Positions 25,061-33,046 of a stretch of DNA of 64,000 bases are shown one piece after another; within the stretch, counting starts at the first letter, position 1, and each line of letters begins with the position of its first letter. A model generated the notes under the pieces. It did not search any database. It was not told the origin of the DNA and saw only the letters and a program-made list of their open reading frames with translations. The translations under genes and the position numbers were made by a program. Origin of the DNA: CBDBGD01 sp965205235 (GTDB lineage Bacteria > Chloroflexota > Dehalococcoidia > Lucifugimonadales > UBA1127); assembly GCA_965205235.1 (NCBI GenBank), contig CBDBGD010000004.1:67670-131669 (forward strand), written 5' to 3'.

Positions 25061-26722
25061 TCACCCTTTCCGCTGTTCTGCGAAGGTTGCCACGCGGCTG
25101 CGGAGCTGGTCCTCCGTGATGCGGGCCTGGAGCTCCCGGGGCAGCGCGGCCTTCACTCGCTCCACCAGCGTGTCCACGGGAAGGCCGTCAGCCTCGATGG
25201 CCGCGACCTGCTGGTCGACTGCGCGGAAGAGCTCCTCCTGGGACCAGGAGAGGTGGGGGAAGAGCAACACCTCTCGGATGGAGGGCTGGCCGCTGAGCAC
25301 CATCACGAGGCGGTCGATGCCGATGCCGAGGCCGCCGGTGGGGGGCATGCCGTACTCCAGGGCTGTGAGGAAGTCCTCGTCCAGGCGGTCGAAGTCCTCG
25401 TCGCCGTGGCGGCGGCGGAGCTCCTCTTGCTCGTTGAAGCGACGGCGCTGCTCCAGGGGGTCGTTGAGCTCGGTGAAGGCGTTGGCGATCTCCATGCCGC
25501 CCATGAAGGCCTCGAAGCGCTCCACGCAGGTGGGGTCGTCCGGTTTTGTCTTGGCCAGGGGAGACATCTCCACGGGGTAGTCGACGAGGAAGGCGGGCTG
25601 CACGAGCGTGGGCTCCACCTTGTCGGAAAGGAGCTTGTCGACGAGGCGGCCCCAACTGACCTCCTGGGTGACGGGGACGCCCAACTCACGCATGCGCTGG
25701 GCCAGGGCGGCCGCGTCGCGAAGCTCCGCGATGTCCACGCCGCTGTGCTCGAGCAGCGCGGTGCGGAGGTCGATGCGAGGCCACGGGGGCCTGAGCTCGA
25801 TCGTCTGGCCCTTCCAGGTGATCGTGGTCGTGCCGAGGACCTCCTGGGCGACGGTGGAGACCATCTCCTCGACCATTCGCATGACGTCGGCGTAGTCGGC
25901 GTAGGCCTCGTAGCTCTCGAGGAGGGTGTACTCGGGGTTGTGGTCGGCGTCCAAGCCCTCGTTGCGGAAGACGCGGCCGATCTCAAAGACGCGCTCCAGG
26001 CCGCCGACGATGCAGCGCTTGAGGTAGAGCTCGATGGCGATGCGCAGGTAGAGGGTGCGGTCGAGGGCGCTGTGGGAGGTGACGAAGGGCTGGGCCATGG
26101 CGCCGGCGGGCACGGGCACGAGCATGGGGGTCTCGACCTCGACGAAGCCGCGACCGACGAGGAAGCGGCGGACGGCATCGACGACGCGGCTGCGGAGCAG
26201 GAAGCGCTCACGGACCTCATCGTTGGACAGCAGGTCAGCCTCACGCTGGCGAAAGCGCTGCTCGACGTCCCGCAGGCCGTGCCACTTCTCCGGCGGCGGG
26301 CGTAGGGCCTTGCTGAGAAGCATGACCCGGTGGGCCTCGACGGTGGCCTCGCCGGTGCGGGTGCGGAAGACGGGGCCCTCCACGCCGAGAATATCGCCGA
26401 GGTCCAGGTCCTTCAGCAGGCCGTAGGCGTCGCCGAGGAGGTCTCGGCGCATCTGGACCTGCAGGCGTCCGGCGCCGTCGCGGAGGTCGAGGAAGGCGGT
26501 GCGGCCCATGACGCGCTGGGCCATGACCCTTCCGGCCACGGCCACGGCCGGGGAGCGCGCGCCGGGGTCGCCTTCGTCCTCTACGGCCTTGAGCTCGCGC
26601 AGGGCGGCGGCGGTGGTGTGCGTGCGGGGGAAGCGGGGCGGATAGGGGTCAACGCCGGCGTCACGGAGACGTAGAAGCTTCTGGCGTCGGACCTGGACCT
26701 GCTCCTCGCGGCGGTCAACCAA
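25061..26722 (-). CDS. lysS: Lysyl-tRNA synthetase, class II, with C-terminal extension
   Basis: Charges tRNA-Lys. 553 residues: OB-fold anticodon domain, then the class II core with RVFEIGRVFRNEGLDADHNPEYTLLESYEAYADY (motif 2) and GGLGIGIDRLVMVLSG (motif 3). The active-site loop reads PVPAGAMAQPFVT where most LysRS have PIPGGAxARPF. After IREVLLFPHL about 60 extra residues (SWSQEELFRAVDQQ...FAEQRKG), helical and charged, extend the usual C-terminus. Lies between greA and serS in one unit. Confidence 0.96.
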   Translation of the reverse strand: MVDRREEQVQVRRQKLLRLRDAGVDPYPPRFPRTHTTAAALRELKAVEDEGDPGARSPAVAVAGRVMAQRVMGRTAFLDLRDGAGRLQVQMRRDLLGDAYGLLKDLDLGDILGVEGPVFRTRTGEATVEAHRVMLLSKALRPPPEKWHGLRDVEQRFRQREADLLSNDEVRERFLLRSRVVDAVRRFLVGRGFVEVETPMLVPVPAGAMAQPFVTSHSALDRTLYLRIAIELYLKRCIVGGLERVFEIGRVFRNEGLDADHNPEYTLLESYEAYADYADVMRMVEEMVSTVAQEVLGTTTITWKGQTIELRPPWPRIDLRTALLEHSGVDIAELRDAAALAQRMRELGVPVTQEVSWGRLVDKLLSDKVEPTLVQPAFLVDYPVEMSPLAKTKPDDPTCVERFEAFMGGMEIANAFTELNDPLEQRRRFNEQEELRRRHGDEDFDRLDEDFLTALEYGMPPTGGLGIGIDRLVMVLSGQPSIREVLLFPHLSWSQEELFRAVDQQVAAIEADGLPVDTLVERVKAALPRELQARITEDQLRSRVATFAEQRKG

Positions 26723-26776
26723 TGGACGCTACCTCAGCAGGGGCGGACAATTGGAGAGAACGGGGCCCCAGGCGGG

Positions 26777-27247
26777 CTACTCAATCTTCACGACGGTCAG
26801 CTTCAAGGGCCCCGTGGGGGTCTGGGCCTCGCCCTTCTGGCCCTTGCGCTTGCCCAGGACCGCGCGGCCGACGGGGGACTCGTTGGAGATGCGGCCGTGG
26901 AGGGGGTCGGCCTCCGCGCTGCCGACGATGGTGTACTCTGCCTCGACCCCCTTCTCGTCCAGGACCGTGACCCGGGACCCGATCTCAACGGTCTCAGAGG
27001 GGGCGTCGTGGTCGGGAATGATGATGGCGTGCTGGAAGAGGGCCTCCAGGGTCTGGATGCGCCGCTCCACGGTGTCCTGCTCCCGCTTGGCCTCGTCGTA
27101 CTCTGCGTTGTCAACGGAGCCGCCAACCTCGGCAGCCTTCTTGAGGCCCTCGGCAACGGCCCGGCGGCGCACGGTGCGGAGGTGCTCAAGCTCCTCGCGG
27201 AGCTTGGCTGCTCCTTCGGGAGTCAGGTAGGTCTCGTGGGTGACCAT
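26777..27247 (-). CDS. greA: Transcription elongation factor GreA
   Basis: Rescues backtracked RNA polymerase by stimulating transcript cleavage. 156 residues; N-terminal coiled coil with the acidic tip DNAEYDEAKREQ, preceded by YLTPEGAAKLREELEHL, and C-terminal FKBP-like domain with SPVGRAVLGKRKG. Translation starts at the ATG at 27247 with GGAG about 11 bases upstream. First gene of greA-lysS-serS. Its leader contains a terminator-like hairpin directly after a clear promoter (see findings). Confidence 0.96.
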   Translation of the reverse strand: MVTHETYLTPEGAAKLREELEHLRTVRRRAVAEGLKKAAEVGGSVDNAEYDEAKREQDTVERRIQTLEALFQHAIIIPDHDAPSETVEIGSRVTVLDEKGVEAEYTIVGSAEADPLHGRISNESPVGRAVLGKRKGQKGEAQTPTGPLKLTVVKIE

Positions 27248-27267
27248 TTCGACGATGCTCCGAATAG

Positions 27268-27308
27268 AAAAAGGCTGAGAGGAGGGGGTTTTTTCGTCGT
27301 CTCTCAGC
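27268..27308 (-). terminator. Leader terminator/attenuator upstream of greA
   Basis: On the minus strand GCTGAGAG (27308-27301), a 19-base loop, CTCTCAGC (27281-27274), then CTTTTTC. The stem starts at the predicted transcription start and ends about 20 bases before the greA ATG, so it would stop or regulate transcripts heading into greA rather than end an upstream gene. Confidence 0.6.
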
Positions 27309-27315
27309 GAGGCCG

Positions 27316-27345
27316 ATTGTACCCCTGCGGGGCGCAGCCTGTAAA
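27316..27345 (-). promoter_or_regulatory. Promoter of greA-lysS-serS
   Basis: On the minus strand TTTACA (27345-27340), 18-base spacer, TACAAT (27321-27316). Predicted start is near 27308, the first base of the leader hairpin. Same -35 and spacing as the thrS promoter. Confidence 0.62.
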
Positions 27346-27481
27346 GGGCTGGGAGGCGGGCGCGCCCGCAGTCCGCGGAGGCGCCTTCTCGATTGACAGG
27401 GTCTCTGGCGAGTGGGAACATGGGCGCCGGCACAGGGTACGCTGAGCCCATTCCCTTTGACACACGGAGCCAGTTGACGCG

Positions 27482-28246
27482 GTGCACGGCATCAGCTTGC
27501 ATACACAGGGCCAGGTTGCCTGGATCACGCTGGAACGCCCCGCCCAAGGCAACGCTCCCGACCAGGAGATGGCGGCGGCGCTGCGGGAGACGTGCGCGGC
27601 GCTGGACCAGGACGTCAGCGTACGGGTCATCGTCGTGACGGGGGCGGGGGAGCACTTCTGCTCGGCGCCGCCGCAGCCGCTGCCTCCGCGCTCCAACGGT
27701 GCAGCGGTCGCGATGCCGCCCCCGCGGGTGGCGTCGACGGTGGCCGCGCTGCAGGCGCCCGTCATCGCCGCCGTCAACGGCCCGGCCATCGGGCAGGGGC
27801 TGGAGCTGGCGCTGGCGTGCGACATCCGCATCGCCGCGGAGGAGGCGCGCTTCGCCATGCCGCAGGTCCCGGCGGGCGTGCTGCCGTGGGACGGCGGGAC
27901 GCAGCGACTGCCGCGTATCGTCGGCAGGGGCCGGGCGCTGGAGATGCTGATGACGGGCCGAGAGGTAGACGCCCGGGAGGCGCTCGGCATGGGCCTGGTG
28001 CACGAGGTGGTCCCTAAAGGGGAGCTCTCCGCCCGTGCGCAGGCGGTCGCGGAGAGCATCGCGGCGGCGGCGCCCATCGCCCTTCGCTACACCAAAGAGG
28101 CGGTCCTGCGAGGCGTCGACATGGACGTGGAGGCGGGCCTGCGCCTGGAGGCTGACCTGAACATCCTGCTGCAGAGCACGGCAGACCGGGCGGAGGGCGT
28201 CCGCTCCTTCCTGGAGCGTCGTGCGCCCCGATTCCGGGGACAGTAG
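27482..28246 (+). CDS. Enoyl-CoA hydratase/isomerase family protein with Gln in place of one catalytic Glu
   Basis: Crotonase-fold protein of 254 residues. It has the CoA-binding VVTGAGEHFCS oxyanion region, PVIAAVNGPAIGQGLELALACD (Glu108, first catalytic Glu) and GGTQRLPRIVG. The second catalytic Glu, normally in a xPE motif, is replaced: FAMPQVPAG carries Gln128. Hydratase activity by the usual two-Glu mechanism is therefore doubtful; isomerase, hydrolase or decarboxylase roles are possible. GTG start. First gene of a unit with a small membrane protein, a second crotonase and an acyl-CoA synthetase. Confidence 0.85.
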   Translation: MHGISLHTQGQVAWITLERPAQGNAPDQEMAAALRETCAALDQDVSVRVIVVTGAGEHFCSAPPQPLPPRSNGAAVAMPPPRVASTVAALQAPVIAAVNGPAIGQGLELALACDIRIAAEEARFAMPQVPAGVLPWDGGTQRLPRIVGRGRALEMLMTGREVDAREALGMGLVHEVVPKGELSARAQAVAESIAAAAPIALRYTKEAVLRGVDMDVEAGLRLEADLNILLQSTADRAEGVRSFLERRAPRFRGQ

Positions 28247-28248
28247 CA

Positions 28249-28500
28249 ATGAAGCCTCTCTCGTCTCGCCAGCGATTTCGAGGCCTGCGGTACACCGCAG
28301 TCCTATGGGGCGGCGGTGGTCTGCTCCTGAACCTGACAGTGGGGCTGCTCCTCTTTCGCGACCCCGTCTGGGCCTTCATCTTCGGAGGGTTCGGCCTCAT
28401 CCTGGGCGTGACCATGGCCGTGGTGGAGGCGCGCATGCAGGCCCGGTCAGCCTCAAACGCAATCCAATCGGACGGAGAGGGGCATGACCCGGAGCTTTGA
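28249..28500 (+). CDS. Small two-helix membrane protein
   Basis: 83 residues, unknown family. Two hydrophobic segments (about 18-35 and 42-60: YTAVLWGGGGLLLNLTVGLL and WAFIFGGFGLILGVTMAVV) flanked by basic residues at the N-terminus and an acidic C-tail. It begins two bases after the crotonase stop and overlaps the next crotonase by 17 bases, so it is certainly part of the unit even though its role in CoA metabolism is not evident. Confidence 0.65.
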   Translation: MKPLSSRQRFRGLRYTAVLWGGGGLLLNLTVGLLLFRDPVWAFIFGGFGLILGVTMAVVEARMQARSASNAIQSDGEGHDPEL

Positions 28501-29218
28501 GACGCTGCTCTTCCACAAGGAGCAGGGCGTGGCTCATATCACACTGGACCGCCCGCACGTCCTCAACGCGTACAACACGCAGATGCGCGACGACCTCTGG
28601 CTGGCGCTGGAGGCGGTGCGGGACGACCCCGAGGTGGGCGCGGCGGTGCTGGCCGGAGCGGGGGAGCGGGGCTTCTGCGCGGGGGCCGACCTCACGGAGT
28701 TCGGCGGCGCGCCGTCGCAGGCCGTCGCCCGAAAGGTGCGCTACGAGCGCGATGTGTGGGGGCTACTGCTGTCGCTGCGCGTGCCGGTCGTGGCGGCGCT
28801 GCACGGCTACGTGCTGGGCGCGGGCCTGGAGATGGCGCTGCTGTGCGACCTACGCATCGCAAGCGACGACGCGGAGTTCGGCCTCCCGGAAGCGGCGCTG
28901 GGCATGGCCCCGGCCGCGGGCGGAAGCCAGACGCTGCCACGAATCGCCGGGGTGCCCGCGGCGCTGGACCTGCTGCTCAGCGCACGCCGCATCGACGCCG
29001 GGGAGGCGCTGCGGGTGGGGCTGGTCCATCGCGTCGTGCCCCGCGAGCGGCTTCGTGCGGAGGCGACTGCGCTGGCCGAGCGGCTGGCGGCCAGCCCTCG
29101 GTCGGCGATGGCCGCGCTCAAGGAGTCGGTTCATCGAGGCGCGGACCTTCCCATCGTCGAAGCGCTGGCCCTGGAGGAGCGCCTGGCCCGTCTGACCCTG
29201 GCAGGAGTCGGCAGATGA
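28484..29218 (+). CDS. Enoyl-CoA hydratase/isomerase family protein
   Basis: 244-residue crotonase with both catalytic glutamates: Glu116 (LGAGLEMALLCD) and Glu136 (FGLPEAALG), and the oxyanion-hole segments GERGFCAGADL and VVAALHGYVLG. Likely hydrates an enoyl-CoA in the cytosol; substrate unknown. ATG at 28484 preceded by GGAGAGGGGC. Its end overlaps the acyl-CoA synthetase start (ATGA), suggesting coupled synthesis of activation and hydration steps. Confidence 0.92.
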   Translation: MTRSFETLLFHKEQGVAHITLDRPHVLNAYNTQMRDDLWLALEAVRDDPEVGAAVLAGAGERGFCAGADLTEFGGAPSQAVARKVRYERDVWGLLLSLRVPVVAALHGYVLGAGLEMALLCDLRIASDDAEFGLPEAALGMAPAAGGSQTLPRIAGVPAALDLLLSARRIDAGEALRVGLVHRVVPRERLRAEATALAERLAASPRSAMAALKESVHRGADLPIVEALALEERLARLTLAGVGR

Positions 29219-30786
29219 ACGTCAGCGAGTTCCTGACAATCACCGCGGCCATCGTGCCAGAGCGGGAGGCGATGGTCTTCGAGGGACGGCGGACGACGTA
29301 CGAGTCGCTGCAGGAGCGGGCGGACCGGCTGGCCAGCGCGCTGGCGGGACTCGGGGTGGGCCCTGGGGACAGGGTGGCCACGCTGCAGGTGAACTGCCCC
29401 GAACTGGTGGAGACGGTCTTCGCCACGGCGAAACGGGACGCGATCTACGTGCCTCTCAACTTCCGGGCCAAGGCGGACGAGCTGACGGCAATGCTGAACA
29501 ACGCGGAGCCCACGGTGCTCCTCGTCGGGCAGCGGTACGTCGACCTGGTCGAGTCGATTCTACCGTCGGTGAGCGGCCTGCAGCACGTGGTGGCGCTGGA
29601 GACGCCCCACGGTGGCTGGCCCTTCTACGACGACCTGCTGGCTGGGACAGACCCCGGCGAGCACACCCCCATGGCCGACGAGGAGGAACTGGCGGTGCTG
29701 ATGTTCACGGCGGGCACCACGGGGGCGCCCAAGGCGGTGATGCTCAGCCACAACAGCTTCTCATCGTACACGCTGGCGAACGTGGAGCCCGCGGACCCGG
29801 AGGTGGAGGAGAAGAACATCCTGACGGTGCCGATGTACCACATCGCCGGGCTGCAGGCAGTCATGGCTGCGGTCTACGGCGGGCGCACGCTGGTGGTGCA
29901 GCGGCAGTTCGAGCCGCAGGCGTGGATGGGGCTGGTGGAGGAGGAGGGGGTGCAGCGGGCGATGATGGTGCCCACGATGATCAAGCAACTCATGGACCAC
30001 CCGGACTTCGCACGCTTCGACCGCTCCAGCCTGCAGGTCATCACCTACGGCGCCGCACCCATGCCAGCCCAGGTAATCCGCCGCGCGCTGGAGGAGTTTC
30101 CCGGCTGTCGCTTCATCAACGCCTTCGGCCAGACGGAGACGGCGTCGACGATCACAATGCTGCCCCCCGAGGACCACGACATTCCCGCCGACCTGCCGCC
30201 GGAGGAGCGGGAGCGCCGCCTGGCGCGCCTGACGTCGATCGGCAGGCCGCTGCCCGACGTGGAGGTGCGCATCGTGGACGAAGCGGGCGCGGACGTGCCG
30301 ACGGGCGGGGTGGGGGAGATCGTGGCGCGCGGGGCACGGCTGATGAAGGGCTACTGGCGCAGCGAGGCGGTCACCCAGGAGGTGGTGCGAGGAGGCTGGC
30401 TCTACACCGGCGACCTGGGCTACTGGGACGAGGAGGGCTACATCTACCTGGCCGGCCGGGCCAAGGACACCATCAAGCGGGGCGGAGAGATGGTCTCGCC
30501 GGAGGAGGTGGAGGGCGTCCTGCGCACCCACCCCGCGGTGGACGACGCGGCGGTCATTGGCGTGCCGGACGTCGAGTGGGGGGAGCAGGTGCGGGCGGTG
30601 GTGACGCTGCGTCCGAGCGCGCCCCGGCCGAGCGCGTCGGAGCTGGTGGAGCACTGCCGAAGCCGCCTGGCGAGCTTCAAGAAGCCGGAGTCGGTGGTGT
30701 TCGTCGACGAGCTGCCGCGCAATGCGCTGGGCAAGGTGCTGAAGCGCGTGCTGCGGGAGGAGTACGGGGGGACGACCGGGGGCTAG
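29215..30786 (+). CDS. AMP-forming acyl-CoA synthetase/ligase
   Basis: Adenylate-forming enzyme activating a carboxylic acid to its CoA thioester, probably supplying the adjacent crotonases. 523 residues with the P-loop-like MFTAGTTGAPKAVMLSH, the YGAAPMPAQVI and NAFGQTETAS motifs, YTGDLGYWDEEGY, and RAKDTIKRGGEMVSPEEVE, ending in the catalytic-lysine motif PRNALGKVLKR. Start is the ATG overlapping the preceding stop, with AGGAG at 29203-29207. Its TAG shares a CTAG palindrome with the stop of the convergent fic gene. Confidence 0.93.
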   Translation: MNVSEFLTITAAIVPEREAMVFEGRRTTYESLQERADRLASALAGLGVGPGDRVATLQVNCPELVETVFATAKRDAIYVPLNFRAKADELTAMLNNAEPTVLLVGQRYVDLVESILPSVSGLQHVVALETPHGGWPFYDDLLAGTDPGEHTPMADEEELAVLMFTAGTTGAPKAVMLSHNSFSSYTLANVEPADPEVEEKNILTVPMYHIAGLQAVMAAVYGGRTLVVQRQFEPQAWMGLVEEEGVQRAMMVPTMIKQLMDHPDFARFDRSSLQVITYGAAPMPAQVIRRALEEFPGCRFINAFGQTETASTITMLPPEDHDIPADLPPEERERRLARLTSIGRPLPDVEVRIVDEAGADVPTGGVGEIVARGARLMKGYWRSEAVTQEVVRGGWLYTGDLGYWDEEGYIYLAGRAKDTIKRGGEMVSPEEVEGVLRTHPAVDDAAVIGVPDVEWGEQVRAVVTLRPSAPRPSASELVEHCRSRLASFKKPESVVFVDELPRNALGKVLKRVLREEYGGTTGG

Positions 30787-31946
30787 CTTCCTAGCCGCAG
30801 CTCCGATGACGGCCGCCGGGCCGTGAACCTCTGCATGAAGTCCAAGTTCGCTTTCAGGGCATCTCCCGTCACTACGACGAGTCCCAGCTTCTTGAGAGCA
30901 TTGATGTCGCGCGTCAGAGTCTTGGTTGTGACGCCTCTGTAGAGGGCCGAAAGGGGGTGTCTGCCGGCCCGCAACGCCGCAAGGGAGATGGCATCGCTCC
31001 CCAGTCCAAGAAGAAACATGAACTGCCTTTCTCCCACGGGCGTGCCCAACCGGTCGACTTCAGAGAGAGCTTCCCGAGCATAGTCCCTGAACGAGATAAC
31101 CTGGACCTCCCGCAGGACCTCTGCATGCACCTCCTCTAACTCTTCGACAAGCCCCCTGAGAGCGAAGAGGACAAAGGGTGTGAGGTCTGGGTCCGTCTGG
31201 AACCTAGCCCTGTCCAACTCCTGGAAGTACTGCGCCCGATTTCGATAGTAGAAGTTGGCCAGGGAGTAGAAGCCTCGTGCATTGATTCCCGACTGGTAGA
31301 GCAGGTAGCTTTCGACGGCGCGGGAGGTGCGGCCATTCCCATCGCCGAAGGGATGGATGCTGATGACGTAGAAGTGGGCGACGACGGCGCGGATGATCGG
31401 ATCCCACTCGGTGGGTGGTCCCGTATCGAACCACCGCATGAACTCCGCCATGAGCCGGGTGACCTCATGCCCGCCTTCCGGAGGCACGTAGCTGCCAACA
31501 GTCACTCGATGTTCCCTGTAGCGACCAGGCAGGTTGTGTGGGTAATCGATATTGTGGGTGACAATGGAATGGATGGCCCGGACAAGCGCTTCGCTCAGCG
31601 GCGTTCCCTGGTCGTCTTCTATCCTTTCGGCCACTGCATACATGAGGGCTGCGGCGTTCTTCACCTCCTGCTCTTCCCGCTCACGGCTGCCAGCCAGGAC
31701 TCGTGTTCCTATCGGCGCCTCCAGTACCTCACCGACCTCCTCCTCGGACAGCTCCGTCCCTTCAATGCCCGTTGTCCCTCGGACTGCTCTCACGATGTTG
31801 AGGCGGTCCAAGCGGTCCTGGAGATGGGGAGGAATCGGGATGCCGTGGACCACAGAGGCGAGGGCTTGAGCTCTGGCTACGAGGCGGACAAGCTCAGGGT
31901 CTCCCGTCCGAACGTGCATGTCGAAATGGACATTCCACCTGGGCAC
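30783..31946 (-). CDS. Fic family protein (AMP transferase) with inhibitory helix and C-terminal winged helix
   Basis: Fic-domain protein that transfers AMP (or another nucleotide part) to target proteins. Catalytic loop HPFGDGNGRTSR (His at about 198) is fully conserved. An N-terminal TTGIEG matches the auto-inhibitory [S/T]xxxE[G/N] helix motif (class II, inhibitor in cis before the Fic core). The last 90 residues look like a winged-helix domain (TPVGERQFMFLLGLG...YRGVTTKTLTRDINALKKLGLVV). I prefer the GTG at 31946, eight bases after AAAAGAGG; a GTG at 31991 lacks a ribosome site and would put the palindromic operators inside the gene. 387 residues. Confidence 0.85.
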   Translation of the reverse strand: MPRWNVHFDMHVRTGDPELVRLVARAQALASVVHGIPIPPHLQDRLDRLNIVRAVRGTTGIEGTELSEEEVGEVLEAPIGTRVLAGSREREEQEVKNAAALMYAVAERIEDDQGTPLSEALVRAIHSIVTHNIDYPHNLPGRYREHRVTVGSYVPPEGGHEVTRLMAEFMRWFDTGPPTEWDPIIRAVVAHFYVISIHPFGDGNGRTSRAVESYLLYQSGINARGFYSLANFYYRNRAQYFQELDRARFQTDPDLTPFVLFALRGLVEELEEVHAEVLREVQVISFRDYAREALSEVDRLGTPVGERQFMFLLGLGSDAISLAALRAGRHPLSALYRGVTTKTLTRDINALKKLGLVVVTGDALKANLDFMQRFTARRPSSELRLGS

Positions 31947-31966
31947 TCCGTAAGCCTCTTTTCGGT

Positions 31967-31989
31967 GGACATTGTCCTGGACAGTGTCC
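31967..31989. promoter_or_regulatory. Tandem palindromic operators downstream of the fic promoter
   Basis: Two GGACAnTGTCC palindromes, at 31967-31977 (GGACATTGTCC) and 31979-31989 (GGACAGTGTCC), 12 bases apart centre to centre, lie between the predicted transcription start and the GTG of fic. A third copy lies at 32039. Confidence 0.62.
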
Positions 31990-32008
31990 ACTTAAGTGTT
32001 GTATGTAA

Positions 32009-32037
32009 ATCATATCTGAGAATTGCAGACATGACAA
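32009..32037 (-). promoter_or_regulatory. Promoter of fic
   Basis: On the minus strand TTGTCA (32037-32032), 17-base spacer, TATGAT (32014-32009): five of six in each box. Predicted start is near 32002, leaving a leader of about 55 bases that contains two operators. Confidence 0.65.
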
Positions 32038-32038
32038 T

Positions 32039-32049
32039 GGACAGTGTCC
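32039..32049. promoter_or_regulatory. Upstream palindromic operator of fic
   Basis: Third GGACAGTGTCC palindrome, directly upstream of the -35 box; the promoter is therefore bracketed by copies of one motif. Confidence 0.58.
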
Positions 32050-32083
32050 CACGTGATGTCCGCTTCTTGGGGTCGGGAGCGGG

Positions 32084-33046
32084 CTAGGTGACGACGTGGG
32101 TGGGGGCGCCGCTGAGCCAGGCCTCGATGTTTTCCGCGACCATCTCCAGGCCTCGGAGGCCAGCCTCCGGCGTCATGGCCGCGTTGTGGGGCGACAGCAC
32201 GACGTTGTCGAGCGCGGCTAGGGGGTGGCCGAGGGGAAGGGGTTCCTCGCTGTAGGCGTCGAGCCCAGCACCGGCCAGCCGACCCTCTCGCAGGAACTCC
32301 GCAAGGGCTTCTTCGTCGACGATGGCGCCGCGGGCGGTGTTCACAAGCAGGGCCGTCGGTTTCATCAGGGCCAGCTCGCGGCGGCCGAGGAGCCCGCGGC
32401 TGCGGTCGGAGATGGGGAGGTGGAGGGAGACGACATCGGCGGCGCGCAGGAGCTCCTCCAAGGCAACGAAGGGGGCGCCGAACTGCTCGGCGCGGTCGGC
32501 GGAGGGGCTGAAGGTCCAGGCCAACACCTCCATGCCGAGGGACCGACCCAACTCGGCCATGCGCTTCCCGATGGGCCCGGCGCCAACGACGCCAAGGGTC
32601 TTGCCGGCAAGCTGCACCACGGGGCTGCGGGCCCAGCTTCCCTCGCGCACGGCGCGGTCGTTCTGGGGCAGGGCACGGGCGACGGCGAGTGCGAGGCCCA
32701 GGGCATGCTCCGCCACGGCGAGGGTGGAGTGGCCCGGCGTGTTGGTGACGACCAAGCCGCGTTCCCTGCAGGCCGCAAGGTCAACGTTGTCGACGCCCAC
32801 GCCGAGGACTGCGACGTGGCGCAACTCCGCGCAGGCGGCGATGACCTCAGCGCTGAAGGGAGACGAGGAGCGGATGTTGACGGCCACGTGCGCGCCCTGG
32901 AGCCGCTCGGTGAGGACGGCGGGGTCAGAGGCGATGGAGTCGTAGAGGGCTACGTCGCCGAGCGCGCGCAGGCGGGCCTCGACGGGGGTGCCGGCAAGGG
33001 CGGGGGGCGCGTCGTCCGGAACGACGATGCGAAGGGCGGGGGTCAT
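32084..33046 (-). CDS. D-isomer-specific 2-hydroxyacid dehydrogenase
   Basis: NAD-dependent dehydrogenase (320 residues) closer to phosphoglycerate-dehydrogenase-like members without a C-terminal ACT domain. It shows VGVDNVDLAACRERGLVVTNTPG, the cofactor motif GVVGAGPIGKRM, VNTARGAIVDEEAL and VVLSPHNAAMTPEA with the catalytic His. Its ATG overlaps the stop of the preceding methyltransferase gene (ATGA), implying one transcript although the functions look unrelated. Substrate unknown. Confidence 0.9.
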   Translation of the reverse strand: MTPALRIVVPDDAPPALAGTPVEARLRALGDVALYDSIASDPAVLTERLQGAHVAVNIRSSSPFSAEVIAACAELRHVAVLGVGVDNVDLAACRERGLVVTNTPGHSTLAVAEHALGLALAVARALPQNDRAVREGSWARSPVVQLAGKTLGVVGAGPIGKRMAELGRSLGMEVLAWTFSPSADRAEQFGAPFVALEELLRAADVVSLHLPISDRSRGLLGRRELALMKPTALLVNTARGAIVDEEALAEFLREGRLAGAGLDAYSEEPLPLGHPLAALDNVVLSPHNAAMTPEAGLRGLEMVAENIEAWLSGAPTHVVT

